Assembly: GCA_024349245.1 (NCBI GenBank)
Contig: JALDNG010000041.1
Coordinates: 1,821,001-1,885,000, forward strand
Source: Neodontobutis hainanensis
Lineage: Eukaryota; Chordata; Actinopteri; Gobiiformes; Odontobutidae
DNA length: 64,000 bases
Direction: 5' to 3'
Under the pieces are notes generated by a model, which was given only the letters and a program-made list of their open reading frames with translations, was not told the origin of the DNA and did not search any database. How positions within the stretch are numbered: position 1 is the stretch's first letter; every line of letters begins with the position of its first letter. Both the position numbers and the translations under genes were made by a program. Below are positions 24,501-39,500 of the stretch, piece after piece.

Positions 24501-27500
24501 CTCTCACACACATATAAAGAGCTAATGGCTGCTGCAATTACACTGTGCCTGCATTCAGTAGTGTAATTCAAATTATTTTTCAGGGATAACAGTATAAGCA
24601 AGTCTGTCTTCCAACATCAGACAGAATACCACTGTGCCACTTAAACACACACCCGTCTCCACATCAAATGAGCTGTTGTGTGTTTCTGCCCGCACACTCA
24701 TACTTCCAGGTTTTTACTATGTGCTTAATGCTGTATTGTGTGTGGTAGTTAAAGCGTTCTGTTTATGTTTTATAATTGCATTTTTTCCACCTATAGATCA
24801 TCTGGCACCTCAAGCTGCAAAAAAGAAACTCTTTAAATTTCCTCATTTGTGGAAACACGCCATCCCCGTCACTTTGTTTTTGTTTTTTCTCTAGTGCCAG
24901 TGTTTTCCGAGGGGTTTTTCCTCATTGTCATTGTTGAGAATGTGGGTCAGTCTGGGTCAGGAACTCTTTCTGTTGTGGGCCAAAGCCCTTGGAGAGATTG
25001 TATATGATATTGGTCTGTATAAATAAACCTCACAAAAGGCCCGCGTGTGGGTTTATATTCAAGCTTTTCCCTCTATCCCTCTTGTCCGGCTCTTCATCTC
25101 ATCATGTCTCTATGATTTGATTATTATTTGTTACTCTCACTGCTTACCAAAAAGGTCAGCTGGCATTTACCATCAGGTTTTGATCACTATGTAAAAGGGA
25201 GAACACGCAAAATGGCTTTTACCGTAATAGAATTTCTGGGGGCCTTAATTTTTGCCAGCTGTGTGCTGTTTTGCCTGCAGTATTGACAGAAAAGTTGACG
25301 GACCACAGACCTACACAAGAGGAACCCCTCAAAATGGTAGAAGCAGAAACACTACTTCTGGGTGGGTTTGAAAGTCCTCTAGTGTGGATGTGCACTTCCA
25401 TTTAGAAGACCTTCTACAGGCCTTACATCCTTGAGTTTACTTTGACAGATGCAGCCACAGTTCTACATGTCACCAGGGAACTGTGGAGTATGTGCTACTA
25501 CAGTGTACAAATACTGCACTGAACTGCATGACCCACGTGTGAGAGCTTAAAAAATCACAATCTGTGTAAAAATGTGCTTTGGAATCTGAAATAAGTTGCT
25601 CAAAAACAATAATTCAATGTTTACAAGTAGCATGTCATTTTACAGAATCAACAAAATTCTGTTACTGAGGTATTTAGAATAGAAACTTTATTTGTCTGTT
25701 CCAAGTAAAAACAGAAACTTTGTCTTTGGACACGGCTTATTCAGTCACACACAAAGTCCATCCACATCTAAACATTTAAAAGCACATAACGACCAGGTAT
25801 AATTAATGAAATACTTATTTAATGTTATTCAGAACAGTAAATGCAGTTGGGATGAAAGATTTCTTATATATGTTTTTGTGGCCTGGTGTCCCGTAGGGTC
25901 TGCCTGATGGCAGCAGTGTAAAGAAGTGATGCATTGGATGTGACATTCACATTGGCATAAGACATTTAGAAGGTGAAATACATTATAGTATACTTATTTT
26001 TGTTCACAATACAGTAATAGTAGCGTAACATTTAATGGCTTCCTATAATATTTTAAAAAGAGTATTTAACGCAGTGTGTCCTCCTGCTGTCTCCCTAAAT
26101 AGATAATTATGCAATAAGCCACTGAAGAGCCCCTGGGCTCAACATTTTTCTTTTGTTTAGTCTCCCCCAGGCCACAGAAGTGCTCAGTTCATAATGCAAA
26201 TGGTATATATGACACATGCTCACACGCTGCTAAACTGCAAGCCTTATGTGTTCAATATCAAGAGTTTTACAGAATTTGTCCTGACCATATTTAAATTGTT
26301 AAGTTTTATTAATGAATATAGTGCATTGGTGATTATTGTTGAGCATACTGAAGCTGCAACAGATCTAGGTGACTGTAACACCATTCACTGAGATCACCAT
26401 TCCTTCCGCATCCAAAACCATAAAAGAGCTGAGCTTCTTCTTTCAGTGTGTCTCCTCTTAGTCTTGGTAAAGCAGCAGAAGGCTGGCATCCCGCGGGCAT
26501 TCCTCGGGCACTATAAAGGTCAGAACGCCGTCTGAGGTTAAATCTGGTCAGCTTTAACAGTGCCCAACTAAACTGCAGACATTGATCCGTTTCTTGTAAA
26601 TGCTTGTAATGTAAATGTAAGCCACACATTTCAATTAAATACTCATTTTACTAATGTTTTAGAAATTGTCTATAAGTTTATATTAGTGAAATTATTTATA
26701 TCTTTACTTAAATATTGCACTTTTTCAGTTTGCTCAATGAACACCCTGGGAAAATTCCTAGGTGGACACACCAGGGGGCGCCTAGCATGTTGTTGTTTTT
26801 TGTTTTTTTATGTTGGTTGGGGAAACCGGAGTACCAGGAGGGAACCCACCCAAGCACGAGGAGTAAATAATAAATGTCCATGTATGTAATAATTACATAG
26901 ATACATAACTATACAACTTAAGAACTAACAATCTACAAATGTATTATTTTTTTGGTATCTCTAAAAGTAATGGAATGGGAATTTTCTTTTGCATTGTAAT
27001 AATGACATTTTTTATTTTTATTTTGTTTTTAATCTTCTCTTAACAGCATCCGTGTGTTATGTATTCCTCTTTATAATTTAGGAGTTGTCTTGTAGCATCA
27101 CCATGACCAAGGCTTTATCAGCCATTAGGTAAACACTGCATGTGGGTGGCCTCCAGGTTCAAATCTGTGATGGTGTGAGATTTTTAATAGTAAACAAAAC
27201 AGTAATAACATATTGGGAGAAGTGTATAATATTCAGGGAAAATCTTCGAAAGGGCTAAGCTTAAACAGTGCAAGAATGTGTTTTAAAAACCCCCCTCTAC
27301 ACAGAGCTTTCTCTGTGAAAAGGTCAAATCATTCATTCGTGCAGTTCTTTTTCCTCTCCTCTGCAACCTTTATTTCCCATTCCCTTGTGCCCCACCAGCC
27401 AGACTTATTCCCTCTGTTTATATCTTGGCCCATGTATCATAAGCTAAAACTAAGCTGCCCTTTACCTCTTGTAGAAATAGTTGGAAATCCAAGCTTTTGA

Positions 27501-30500
27501 GAGCATTTAAACTATTTTGACAGCTCCCTTTCCTTTTTTTTCCATCACCCCCCCATGAGCACTGGAAACTGCCGCCGTGCATGTGTCTAAACGAACAAGT
27601 GTGCTCCCCGTTTCCCGTAAGCTGACATGAAAGATATTTCACAACTTGTGAAGTACTGTTTTGTGAGACGCCAGGGCGCTCAGTGAGATATCATTGTAAC
27701 ACTACCAACTGCCCATAAAGGAACAAAATCCTGTTTTCTTTCAGTTCTTTAGTGGATTGTATTTGGTCTGCAGCCAGAAAAAGTCATATTTAATTTAGCC
27801 ATCAGCACAGGCAAAAATGACTCCCGCCGGACTGAGCAGAGGTGAAGCACACAATACCAGTCAATGGCAAATCACTGAAGAGGAAAAAAGAGCTTTCTTA
27901 AAAAAGAAATTCATTCATAGCTGAGTCAATTTTGTGTTTGGGCTTCTCGATTGTACCAGAGTTTTGTGACTTTGTATTGTTTGACTTTGAAAAACATTGG
28001 CCAAAAGCTTATGTTGAATCATGACCAGCCTGTAACAGAATTTCTTTGTTTCCGTGTTTGTTTACGGTACACCATCTGTATTCTTTGTAACTTTCAGGAG
28101 AGGTTCTGAGCTTGATGGATGATCTCTTCTTTGGTCTGGGTTCGGCCTGCGTTGTGGCTGGCCGGAGGACGGGGGAACATCCTCATTCTGTGCTGTACTC
28201 CGTGGTCTTCAAGTGCCTGGAACCTGACAGTCTCTATAAGTAAGTCTGCCCCTGCCCTTTCATGTTTTTTTTTTTCTGCTAGCCTGTAAATTAACTGATT
28301 TATCATGCCTTCCTCAGTGTATGAATGAACATTAGTCTCTCAGAGGTCTTTACCATATGGTAAAGCCCTGAATGTTTCCAGATACCTTTTGTCGTAAAAG
28401 AAAAACAAGATGGCAGTAGAATTATTGGGGACTCGGCCTCCACATTCATTAAAAAAAAATGATATAACAAACAATAAATAACAGAAAGCGAACGCCAACT
28501 TGATCATGGGATGGATTTTACTTGACCCTAATATTTTTTGTCAAGTGTCACACTGTCTAAACCAGAAAATATGTCAGTAACAGTGGAAAAAAAAATTTAA
28601 ATGGTTTGCTTGTTTTTGTACTTCCAGAAAACATAGACTGTGTGAGTCGGTTACATGGTTTATGCAGCTGTCTTTGGTCTTACGAAAACCTTTTCTGTAA
28701 TCTGTTTGATTAGATTGTACTGAAGAAATTCAGCGTATGGATATTTTGTCAAAAAATGTAGCAAAAGTATGTTTGTGTTCATCCGTTCCGCCTCTAATGC
28801 TTTTATGCATATTTACCTATATAAAAGGGACTTGTTGAATTTGCTTATGTCCAATGCAAACACTTCTGACATGTGTTTCTGAATAAAAAGCCACCATATC
28901 AATTATGTTGCCATAACAATGCCCCAAAAACAAAATCAGTTACTCTGGTATACATTGTCTGAGTGGCTTGAAATTTGTCGTCCTCTGGAATGGCAGCACA
29001 GCACCAGTGATGGGTGAGGGGTAAGCCTTGCAGCTTTAATTAGATTTATAAATATAGGTGGAAAAAATGAACAATCAAAACATACTAGCCAGGTTATTAT
29101 AATAGCAATTACATAATTCTTTGTAATTTGTGTCCATAACATTCAAGATTGTTGATTCTCATTGATCCCTTGATACAACAGCCAGAGTTTAAGAGCAGTA
29201 CTTTTGAAAGTGCACTGAGAGAAAGAACTTTGTTGTGACAAATTTTTTCACATGTTCCCAAGCTCTAAATGGGTAAGGATGAGGAGTTGTGCTCATAAAG
29301 AGATAGAGGCGAGTAATAAACAACATCAGCAGTGATTACTGTTAATGTCATTAACAGGCTTCAGGAAACACTATCAATGAAGATAGTTTGAAGCTTAATG
29401 TTAAATAAAGATGCCTCACATTTCTCAGTGTATTTAAAAGTCTGTATTTTGTGCTAAGCATTTTATGTGTTGCAGGTTTTCCCCCAACAATTACCAAAAA
29501 TATTCACCATTTAAAACATAGGTTAAGTGATTCTTGGTCAGGTAAGATGGTTTCTGTTTTTCACAATTTATTTTTAAAACATTATACAAACTTCCAAATA
29601 AAATCTCCAAATGTGTACAACACTCACATTTAACTGTATGTTGCCTACCTGCAGTGTTATTCCAATCTGTTTGTCTCTTGTTTGTCTATTGGATCAGCTA
29701 AAAATTTATTAAACCAACTCAACTTCATCCTTCTCTCTGACCACATTTTTATGAGTACAATGTTTCCCATTATCATATAAAGAACGTTCATTAAACATTA
29801 CGTTGTGGCCATGTTTGCATCCTTTTCCAAACAACAATGACTGGGCAGTAAGACCACATCCTCCCATGGGTGTCTACAATTCCCACTGAAAATGTTATTT
29901 TCTTTCAGGGGGTGAATTTTGTTACCTTCTGCTGAACAACAGCTGGCTTGAGTTAACCGTGGAAGCACACTTAGTCTCGACATGGTGGAAGTGGTGGAAG
30001 CTGCTGTTGTTTTTCTGCTCGAAATGGTCAGAAAAAATATGTTTTAGTCAGGGCAGCAGGCTATGTGATAAGACCCATTGCATTTTTAAAGGGAAATTGA
30101 CCAATTGTGTGTTAAGAGTTTATTGCCTGACTTTTCTAATGACATGCATTTGCCTTCCCTTTATCTAAACTAAAAGTACTACAGCTGATGGATTCAGACA
30201 GATATATATGTGGCTGTTGTTTGACACTTAAAAAGCTAATATCTCTATCCTAAAAAGGTGCTTATTTTACAGTATGGTGGCCTTGGTTTGTTATTGTTAG
30301 TGCCTTTACATAGCAGCCAGAACGGAAGGTGCACAATTGTAAATTTGATCTAGAAACAAAATTTGTAATTTTATTGTAAGAGGGTATTGTAAAAGCCTGT
30401 TTATGAACATGCATCAGGACATGCATTGTGGCTTATTTAACTTATTTTAAAAGAGCAACATTTGTGGGGTTGGTTATTCATAATTCCATGTTTTCTGAAA

Positions 30501-33500
30501 GGCTTATGTAGTGTAGGGGGACCTCGGGCACTTCTGTTAGACCTAATAACAAAGACCTGCAACAAGCACCCAATTCTTTGCTTTGTAGCACCATTATCTT
30601 TGGTAAGGCATTCTCTACAGTGTTGTTTTTCTCTGATAAGAGCAGAATTTACGTCGAAATTACGTCTGAGAGCACATCTGTTTGCAGCCAACTCTGTGTT
30701 TCTTAATCAGGAGCCTGATAAGAGCTCTACTGGTGTTGGCTTTTCACTTGATCATTACAAGTCTATGGCCCAGTGTTCCCACTTAAACTAGACAGCTAGC
30801 TACTGTATTGGATTCTTCTGAGAAATTTTAAATATCCAATAAAAGAAATCTACAGTGGATTCTATTTTCTTTTGTTTGTTTGTTTTTTGACAGAAATCAA
30901 GGCACATGAAATAAAATGCCATTGTAGTTTGAATAAAAAAGACACAATAGTGCATTACTATGTTGAACCACATAATCATTACTAAAATCCCAAATAAATG
31001 TTTGTTTTATTTTTCCTGTCATGTTTGGCTTCTCAGCATAAGTCGCTGAGTCATCTCAGTGTTGTTTCACTCGGAGACGTCATGCATTGTCCTGATTGCT
31101 CTTCCTTTAAATTGCTTCAGACTTTTTAAGGCACTGTCTCTAATGTTGATGTCTTTAAACTGTGTCTATTTCTTACTCCTCCACCACTTTCTATCTAAAT
31201 GTTTTTTTGTTAAAGGCTCTATTAAACTACATTTCTTATGAAAGAAGCACTATATGCAGACGTATAACATCTGACTCACCAAATATTGTAAGGATCATTA
31301 CCTTCCTAAAAATGTGATTTTTTATTTTATTTTTATTTTAGTACTGCCACATTTTTAAAACCTAATGTTGCAGTCAGACTTTCTGTTGGGACCAGTCTGT
31401 TTATTGTCCTTGTATGACTCACTTGACGTATAGGGAGAGCATGGTCTCTATATTAACAGGCTAATGGCAGGCAGGGGGAGTTTTGCAATTGCATTGTTTG
31501 ACATTCATTTTTCCGGATTTTCCATTGTATGATTACTAAATATGTGATATCAAATGTCAATCAAGTTCTGTTAAAATGCTAAAATACTGTAGACTGTCCT
31601 GAAATAGCCTCACTGGAAATATCTGGTGCTTAAATTATAAACAAAATGTGGTTTTGTGCTTATTATGGTGACTGTGGAGCATGCTATCTGCTGAATGCAC
31701 TGGGAGATGAGCTCATTCGCTGTGTATGGGCACTGATGCATCAGTTAGATGCCAGTTTGATCTGAGGATTTCAATGTCACTGGATTCTTTAAGCTGCCGC
31801 AATTCTTCACATTGTGAGGGATGATTGTATGTGGCTTTGATAGATTGCTCAACTCACTTAACTGATGTGTGTGTAAATGCTGATGTCATGGAAAAGACAC
31901 CCCTAAATGCCTTGCCTCCTCCAGCCAAAAATACTGCCCTAATTGATCCTGTCACACTTTGTCTCACTCCACATCCCCGTCTCGAGCTTTTTGTCTTGCT
32001 GTCTCTTGTTGAACCATCTATCTGCTGTCTCATTCAATTACAGAACAATGGTTCATTTAATGGTAACATTGTCAATTTACACAAACATTAATCTGTCATT
32101 TGTTCTTTTCATACTTTTGCTGAGCTTTCAAAATGTTTGGTATACAAAGGCAGGCATTTTCAGAAGAGGTTACATACTCCAGACTGCATTGAAAGAGTTG
32201 TCTGGACATTGGGGGTATATGAATGAGAGATTTAATACGCCTACTCTCTTCTGGTATAACATTTAGGTTAAATAAGTAGCTTACTCTACTCTCCAATACT
32301 GCTCCAGTCAGATTACAAACAGTATCCAGTCTCTGACATCAATGAAATCATGTTAAGTGGATGAAGAATCACCCACTGATAGATGCACATAAGAGACCAC
32401 TACAAAAGACCAGCCCTGCCTCAAAACAAATTGGTCTGACTGAATACTTTTTTCTTATTGGCTTATACGTATTTGCAACAATACCATGTCTGCACAATCC
32501 ATTCAAAAGAATATGGAGACAGTGTATAACATGTCATCAAATTACATCATGAGAAAATGTCTGTTTGTAAATTTACTCCTCTGAATAAAGTTAGAAAAAG
32601 CCTAAACATTTTCTGCTTGGTATGGTTTCAACCAGACAAAGAAATTACAACCATTAGTAAAAGCAGAATGTAAATCCATGGGGTACCTGGTAGAAAACTA
32701 TAAGATCAGACTCTTAGACATTAGAGCTGTGTTATCACAATTAGCTTTGATAAAAATAAGAGTTCACTTTGCCTGGGGTTGGAGCTTACATGCAAGCACC
32801 TGGCAGCCGAGTCTTCGGAGTGACATGAGGCCAACCTCCCGTGGGTCAACTACCTGCGGGAGGAACCGTAAGGGGCCGGTGCAAAGTGGATTGGGCAGCA
32901 GTTGAAGGGCGGGGTCCACGGCGACCCAATCCCCTGACACGGAATCTGGTGCTACAGACATAGATTGTCACCTCGCTAGGGAGGAAGAAGTCTGAGCTTG
33001 TGAGGGGGGTTGAGTTATACCGTCTTGAGATAGTTGGGCTCACCTCTATGCACAGCTTGGGCTTTGGAACCCAACTATGGAGTTGCCAGTGGTGAGAGGT
33101 AGCAGGCTAGTGTGGGCTAGCTCATAGCCCCCCAGCTCAACCGCCATGTGTTGGAGTTTACCCCAGTGAACGAGAGGGTCGTTTCCCCGTGCCTTTGAGA
33201 TGGGGAAAGGTCTCTCACTGTTGAGTGAGAGACCTTTCCCCATCTTGTGCTCCAACTAGGGACTCCGTTGTTCAACTGGGGGACTTCAATGCTCATCTGA
33301 CTTTCTGCCGTAGTTCTTGGACACTCGAGTAAAGAGAGGGGCCCAGCTGTCAACGGATCACCACCTGATGGTGAGTTGGATCCACTGGCAGGGGAGGAAG
33401 CTGGATAGACTTGGCTCGGAAGTGGACTCATTCATCACCCAAACTGAAGTCACTGAGGTAGTTGGGAAGCTCCTCGGTGGCAAGGCACCGGGAGTGGATG

Positions 33501-36500
33501 AGATCCGCCCTGAGTACTTCAAGTCTATGGATGTTGTGGGGCTGTTTTGGCTGACAACTTGGTTATGCAACATCGCGTGGCAGTTGGGGACAGTACCTCT
33601 GGACTGGCAGATTGGGGTGGTGGTCCCTCTTTTTAAGAAGGGGAATCAGAGGCTGCGTTCCAACTACAGGGGGATCACACTCCTCAGCCACCCTGGGAAG
33701 GTCCATGCCAGGTACTAGAGAGGAGAATCATTGTGTTTTTTGTGCCTCGGTTGTGGAACACTGGACCAGCTCTATACATTCTCCAGTATGCTGGAGGGTT
33801 CATGGGAGTTTGCCCAACCAGTCCACATGTGCTTTGTGGATCTGGAGAAGGCATTTGACTGTGTCCCTTGTGGCATCTTGGAGGTGGTGTTCTGGAAGTA
33901 TGGGGTCCGGGGCCCTCTGCTAAGGACTGTCCGGTCTGAGGCCATGGTTCTAAGTCGGAAAAAGGGTGAATTTTTCTCATCAAGTTGGCTGAGACCTCCT
34001 GCCTCAAGTGGAATTTAAGTATCTCAGGGTGTTGTTCATGAGTGAGGGAAGGAGCGAGCAGAAGTTTGAGGGACGGACTGTGTCATGACCAAAAGGACAA
34101 GATCCCGGACACAGGGTGGCTGGGCACTCTCTCGAGCTCGGTCACTCAAGAGTTCAGAGTAGAGCCACTGCTCTTCCACATCAAGAGGATCCAGCTGAGG
34201 TGGCTTGGGCATCTATTCCGGATGCCCCCTGGACACCACTTTGGGGAGGTGTTCTGGGCATGTCTCACGGGGAGGAGACCCTAGGGAATTTCCTAGGACA
34301 CGCTGGAGTGACTGTCTCTCAGGTGGCTTGGAAATGCCTTGGTATCCCCCCGGAAGAGCTGGAAGAAGAATGAAGAAGATGGACTTATGGATGGATGGAT
34401 AGGAGTGTTTACTTTGCATGTTTGTTTCATGTCTTTCTGTGTCTCTGATAGAAAAACATAGGCCTACAACCACTGTTCTCATTAACACATTCTAGCACCT
34501 ACAGGAGTTTTTATTTCCTTTTCTATGGCTGGCTGTCACTTGTCACAAGCTTCAGGTTTTCCAAAAATGACATGTCTCCCCATTCAGTGTCATAGGACAC
34601 TGTTGCTGTTGGGCATCTGACAAGACCACAGCATCATCTTCAGTTAATTAATGTGAATAAAGGGATAAGCCAAAAACAAAGGAGCCACTAAAATGCCTGC
34701 AGACTCACATTGTGGGTCTTCAAAAGAACTTTTACAAATTAGCTTGATCAGAGCCCCACCTCTTTGAATTCATATGCACATAATATAGCCACATAATTTA
34801 AAGTGTGTGACTGTTACATGGCGGCATTGTTTTCCTGGGCAGGGGAACCAGCCAAGGCCCGTGTGTCTTTTATGAGGTTGTTGGGGGAATACCGCATCCA
34901 CCCCGCTGCACAACAAGAGAACACAAACTATGTGAGCAATGTCCACACAGGTCATGTTACAAACAGAACAATCAATGACAGCTCTCTGGAGAATGTGAAA
35001 CTAAGCAAATGGTTTTAGGAAGAAAAGCTAGTTTAAATGAAAACAAACAAAAAATCCTTTCTTCATTTTTAAATATTGCGATGAGTATTATAATTGGAAT
35101 GTCAGCTGACTTGTTGATACTTTTTCATAGTGTTATTGTGGTTTCTTTCTTGTCATTTTGTTGTTGTTACAGGGGTAACTGCGGAAATGCTGCTGAAAGC
35201 CTAGTTTTTCATATCAGGGAAACATTTCCCAACATTTCATTTCATCATCTCTTCATCCTAGAGAAAAACAAGACATAGAATCAAGATTCTAACACTTTTT
35301 AATAACTGCACATTATTATTGAGTGGTACAACATTAATAAATATTACCAAATTTGCTTATATGCTTGTATTTTGTCATACAAGTAAAAAGATTCCAAAAT
35401 TCTCCAAAGTATGATTTTTGTGAGCCATATGAATAGCACATCAGGTAATTTACTTATATAAAGTACCCTTTACTCTACATTTAATAATAGAATATCTAAG
35501 CCGATGATGGGAAATTATTGATACCTGAATGTGTGTCATCCTTTCCCCTTCTTCAGTTTCTGCCTGATGACTTCCTCCTTGTATTTTTTCATATCTAGAA
35601 GAACAGCTTGGCATTTTCAAAAGGACATATAAAGGTCGTTATTTTTCTATTCTGAGCACTGTGGCCCCACATTACTAAAGGTGTTTAATGTGTCGTGTCT
35701 TATACTGCTGCGTACGTTCAGTCAGTGCATGAAGGCTGACAGAGCCCCAAAAAGTGATGTTTGACATTTTGAAATAGAGTGGCTATATCCTTACAGGGTT
35801 ATTGGATTGTGCCAGATGCCCCTTTCTGTACTGCCACTGTGGTACAGACTGTCCTTGCTTTCAGTTAAAACCACTTTTTTCTTTTCATTCTCCTGCTGTT
35901 TCTTCTTGGAATTTTGTGATGTCATTGCATTTTATATAGGTGATTATATTATTTTAGAGATGTAAGCAGATGTAACAGTTATGTTCAAAATCAATAAAAG
36001 TAATGTTTAAATATCTATATAAAGTTTTCTTCAAACCAAGCAATATTGTTGCTGTGTATATAGCCTGGTTTCCAGTTGGACGGAACGATGCAGGTTGATT
36101 AATTACCAAAAGGGGTACTTTGGGACACTTGAGCTAGGGGTCTCAAGCGGTCTCAAACACTTCAGTCAGCTGATTAGACAATCATAATCCTAACTTAAGC
36201 GAAAATGAGAGGCAAAAAGAAAAATATTAAATGGTTCTCGTTCTTGTGATAAATGTCACATTCCAACAAAAAAAGAAGCTTAATGTTGTACTTCTTCCCA
36301 GCAACAAAGCTAGCATTATTAGTAACTGCTGTTTCTGGTTTTAAACAGACAGCAACGTACAGAATCTGTGCCTCAAATAGTCCCTAAATTAGTATAAAAA
36401 ATAAATATAAAATTGCTATAGCTCTGTGAATTTAATGTTCAGAAAGATGGTAATCAAACAGTTTTATGCTGCAACAGGATTTATTCTTTCTTTATATTAA

Positions 36501-39500
36501 ATATTAACATTGTATACAATTTTCAAAAAATCTGCTTAGGGTTACAATTTATATTTCAAATAGAGACACACATTTTGTGGCCCTTGGATGCTTATATAGC
36601 AGACTGTGCTCCTCAGGACCCAGCTGGACCATAGTGGAAACGTGTTTCTCTTCAGGCGTTACCCGTACCAAACCGTCCTGTACTGACCCAACCCGTACCA
36701 TACTCCATGGTAAAAACAAGACTAATGTGGTCAGTTTACATTTCTTTAGGTGTAAAATGCCATTAGGCATCTGGTATTGCAGTAATGCTATCTGCTTGTA
36801 GTTCTAAATTTTTTGGGCTTTGTGATCTAGAAATAATTTCCTTGTTTCTATTATTGTTTTTTCCAGGTTCACGCTCCATGCAGTGGACAGTCGAGGGATT
36901 CAATCTGAGCCTAGTTCTGTGTCCGTGCGGACGTCCTGTCCTATGGTAGATGACAGACGAGCTGAAGGTATTATGAATGTCTTAATGTTTACTTATTTAC
37001 CCATGCCTTCTGTTCATTATGGTCATCATGGGCACTACCACTTTTTCTTTCTGTATGTATCATTCAAATCAAATTCAGTGTTTCTCAAACCTTTTCATGA
37101 CCTCAGAACAAATTTATCACCCTTTACCCTCAATACAATATCATAGTGACTTTTTCTCTTCTTTTTGTAAAGCTTTTTGAATTGCTGTATGTATGAATTG
37201 TGCTATACATATAAACTTACCTTGCCTTGCATCAAACCAAATTTTAAAGCATATCTTAAACTTCTAGCTTTGCGTTCAGCCTCAGGCCAATACCATACCG
37301 CAATTATTTCCATCTCCAGTTTTGCTCTGTAAGGGGCAGCCAGTGCTGGAAAAGCATTTTGTCTTTGGAATTTCAGCAGTCATTGATTTAATGTTGACAA
37401 GCAGCAAAGACCAACCAACCAGCCTTTTTCTGAGCATGTGATTGACCAAAGACCTAAATATTATTTAATATTTAAAGTTGACATGGTTTAACACACCTAT
37501 CAGCCAATCGCATAATAGGTTTTAAGCAGGTTGTTATTTTATTAAGTAGTAAGTATCGCTTCCCCTCCACACATACGTAAAAAAATTAATTTGAATATTT
37601 GCCACAGTTTAATATCAGGACAATATATTTTTAACATGAAGAGACAGCTGCTAAATGCAATATTGTATCTATCTTTTTCTTTAAATTCCTCACAGAGATT
37701 GCAGACAAGGTGTACAACTTGTACAACGGCTACACCAGCGGCAAGGAGCAGCAGATGGCCTACAACACACTGATGGAGATCTCTCCTCCGCTCTTGTACA
37801 GAGTCCAGCACCACTACAATTCCCACTACGAAAAGTTTGGAGACTTTGTCTGGCGCAGCGAGGACGAGCTGGGTCCCAGGTGAGAGGAGCCGCTGTGCAT
37901 ATTTCTTCCACAGCAAAACAAGGCCAGGTGGAGAGGATGCTTGGAATAGTTTACTTTCTTCTTTTTTTTATTTTTTTTTACACAGATTTCTTCTGCTCTT
38001 GTTTATATTAGTGTTTTTTTTTGTTTAGCTGTTGTTTGTTAAAATTGACCTGTTTGACAATGACATTGTTTAAAATCCCTCTATGGTCCTAAGGTTTCCT
38101 ATGTAAGACTATCTGAGGTAAAAGCTGCCAGATTGTTTTCATTGAATAATTGCTTACGGCATCCGCTCTGAGCAGGTTGCGCAATCGACTCATGTCCGAC
38201 CTTCCACTGAGAAGCAAACAGGGCAAGGCCACAGTCAAAACTTTGAGGGGTGGTTACCTCTCTCCTTGCGCTACCATGGTGAATGCTGAAACAGTGGTTG
38301 ACAGCCAAGCCAAACAGTAAATTTGATACTTGACTAAGACTAACTGCACTTTTTAGTCTATTTCCTTCTGTCCCCCCCTTGTTTAAAACGTTCCTCTGGA
38401 CACCTGGACGTCCCCCCAGTGACCCTGTTAATGGGGGATGCCTCATTTTGAACACTGCTTTGTGGACTTTACGACAAGATAAAATTAAGCTTAACGACTA
38501 ACGATGTACAAGTAATACCTTTTTAAAAAAAACTGTAAAAAAAATACATGGCCTGTTTGACAAAGCACTGATGATGGCAATGTGATATGCTAACTTATGG
38601 CCCAATATTTTTGGTTTGTCCACCCCACTGCCTGGAAGCACTAAATAAAAAATAATATAATAATAATGGAATAAGTTGCAGGAATATTTTGCTGGTCTCT
38701 GATTGGTAAAAGGCTGTGGGAGGCGCGCATTGGCCACTGGGACAAACATACAGGATTCGGGTGGTGGGGATGGTGTGTTTGCGGACACGTGTTTGTGTGT
38801 GGGCAGCTGTGGGGGCAGACGGGGAGGTGGTGTGCTTTTGGATGAGCGAGCACGGGTTATTTACTGCTTCAAGTTGGCAGGGTTGAGCCTCATTGGGGTA
38901 ATTTACAAGCCAGCTCTATTGGTGGTGCCTTTTAAAAGGTAACAGAATGGCCAAGTGAAACGTAAGCACACTCAGCACTCCTTCCAGAGCCGACATATCC
39001 CTGGAGCCCCCAAATGTCCTCCAGAATTCTTATAACCCAACACTTTTATATAATACTATTGTTCTCTCATACACGGTTTTATCTTCCACTAAATACCACT
39101 ATTATATTGCACTTTATTATTTCCACACACACCACCAGATTTGTTGTTGATTTTCAGTTTGACTTGATTTCTTAGAGGCTGTGCTCATGTCACAATCAAT
39201 TGTTAAACATTCAATTTATTATATCACATAAAAACATTGCAGTACATCTGACAACAGAACAAACGAAATGTTCAAAATAGAGACCTTTGATGATGTATAG
39301 TCTTTTTTTAGTAGTCGTACATTTAGCGTTATGAAATAACTGTTTTCTTTCTTTTTTGTTCAGTTGTTTCAGACATAAGAATGTAAAGGAAATGAGAAAA
39401 ATGTTTCTCCCTTTTTCTGCAAATGAGTGCAAAGGATGTCTGTAGTCCTTGCTTAACTAAAGACAGATGTTGATGCTCTGCAGACACTGCTTTTCAAAAC

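Larger units (their letters stand above)
7852..28097 (+). other. astn2: 20-kb astn2 intron, rich in mobile elements
   Basis: Exon phases on each side fit directly, so no coding exon is missing here. Recognisable contents are SINEs (9321-9528, 9692-9891, 24003-24200), a Tc1-like element split by a Penelope-like element (10039-13176), a microsatellite and Tc1 relic (15437-16805), an R4-type LINE (16815-18890), a TCTA microsatellite (18893-18972) and a repeat scrap (26815-26868). Between these, 13.2-15.4 kb, 19.0-24.0 kb and 24.2-28.1 kb, I see only AT-rich sequence with no recognised gene. Confidence 0.8.
28240..36866 (+). other. astn2: astn2 intron (8.6 kb)
   Basis: Bordered by exons in matching phase. 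Its main content is the APE-type LINE at 32780-34405. The parts at 28.3-32.7 kb and 34.5-36.8 kb show no recognised gene, RNA or element, only AT-rich sequence and short uninformative frames. Confidence 0.8.

Noticed and set aside
33317..33718. A 133-codon open frame as a possible functional gene
   Set aside because: It is the end of the APE domain and first RT blocks of a decayed LINE whose catalytic box is deleted downstream.
36577..36801. Frame upstream of the astn2 exon at 36867
   Set aside because: No splice donor in the right phase, and the preceding and following astn2 exons already join without a gap.
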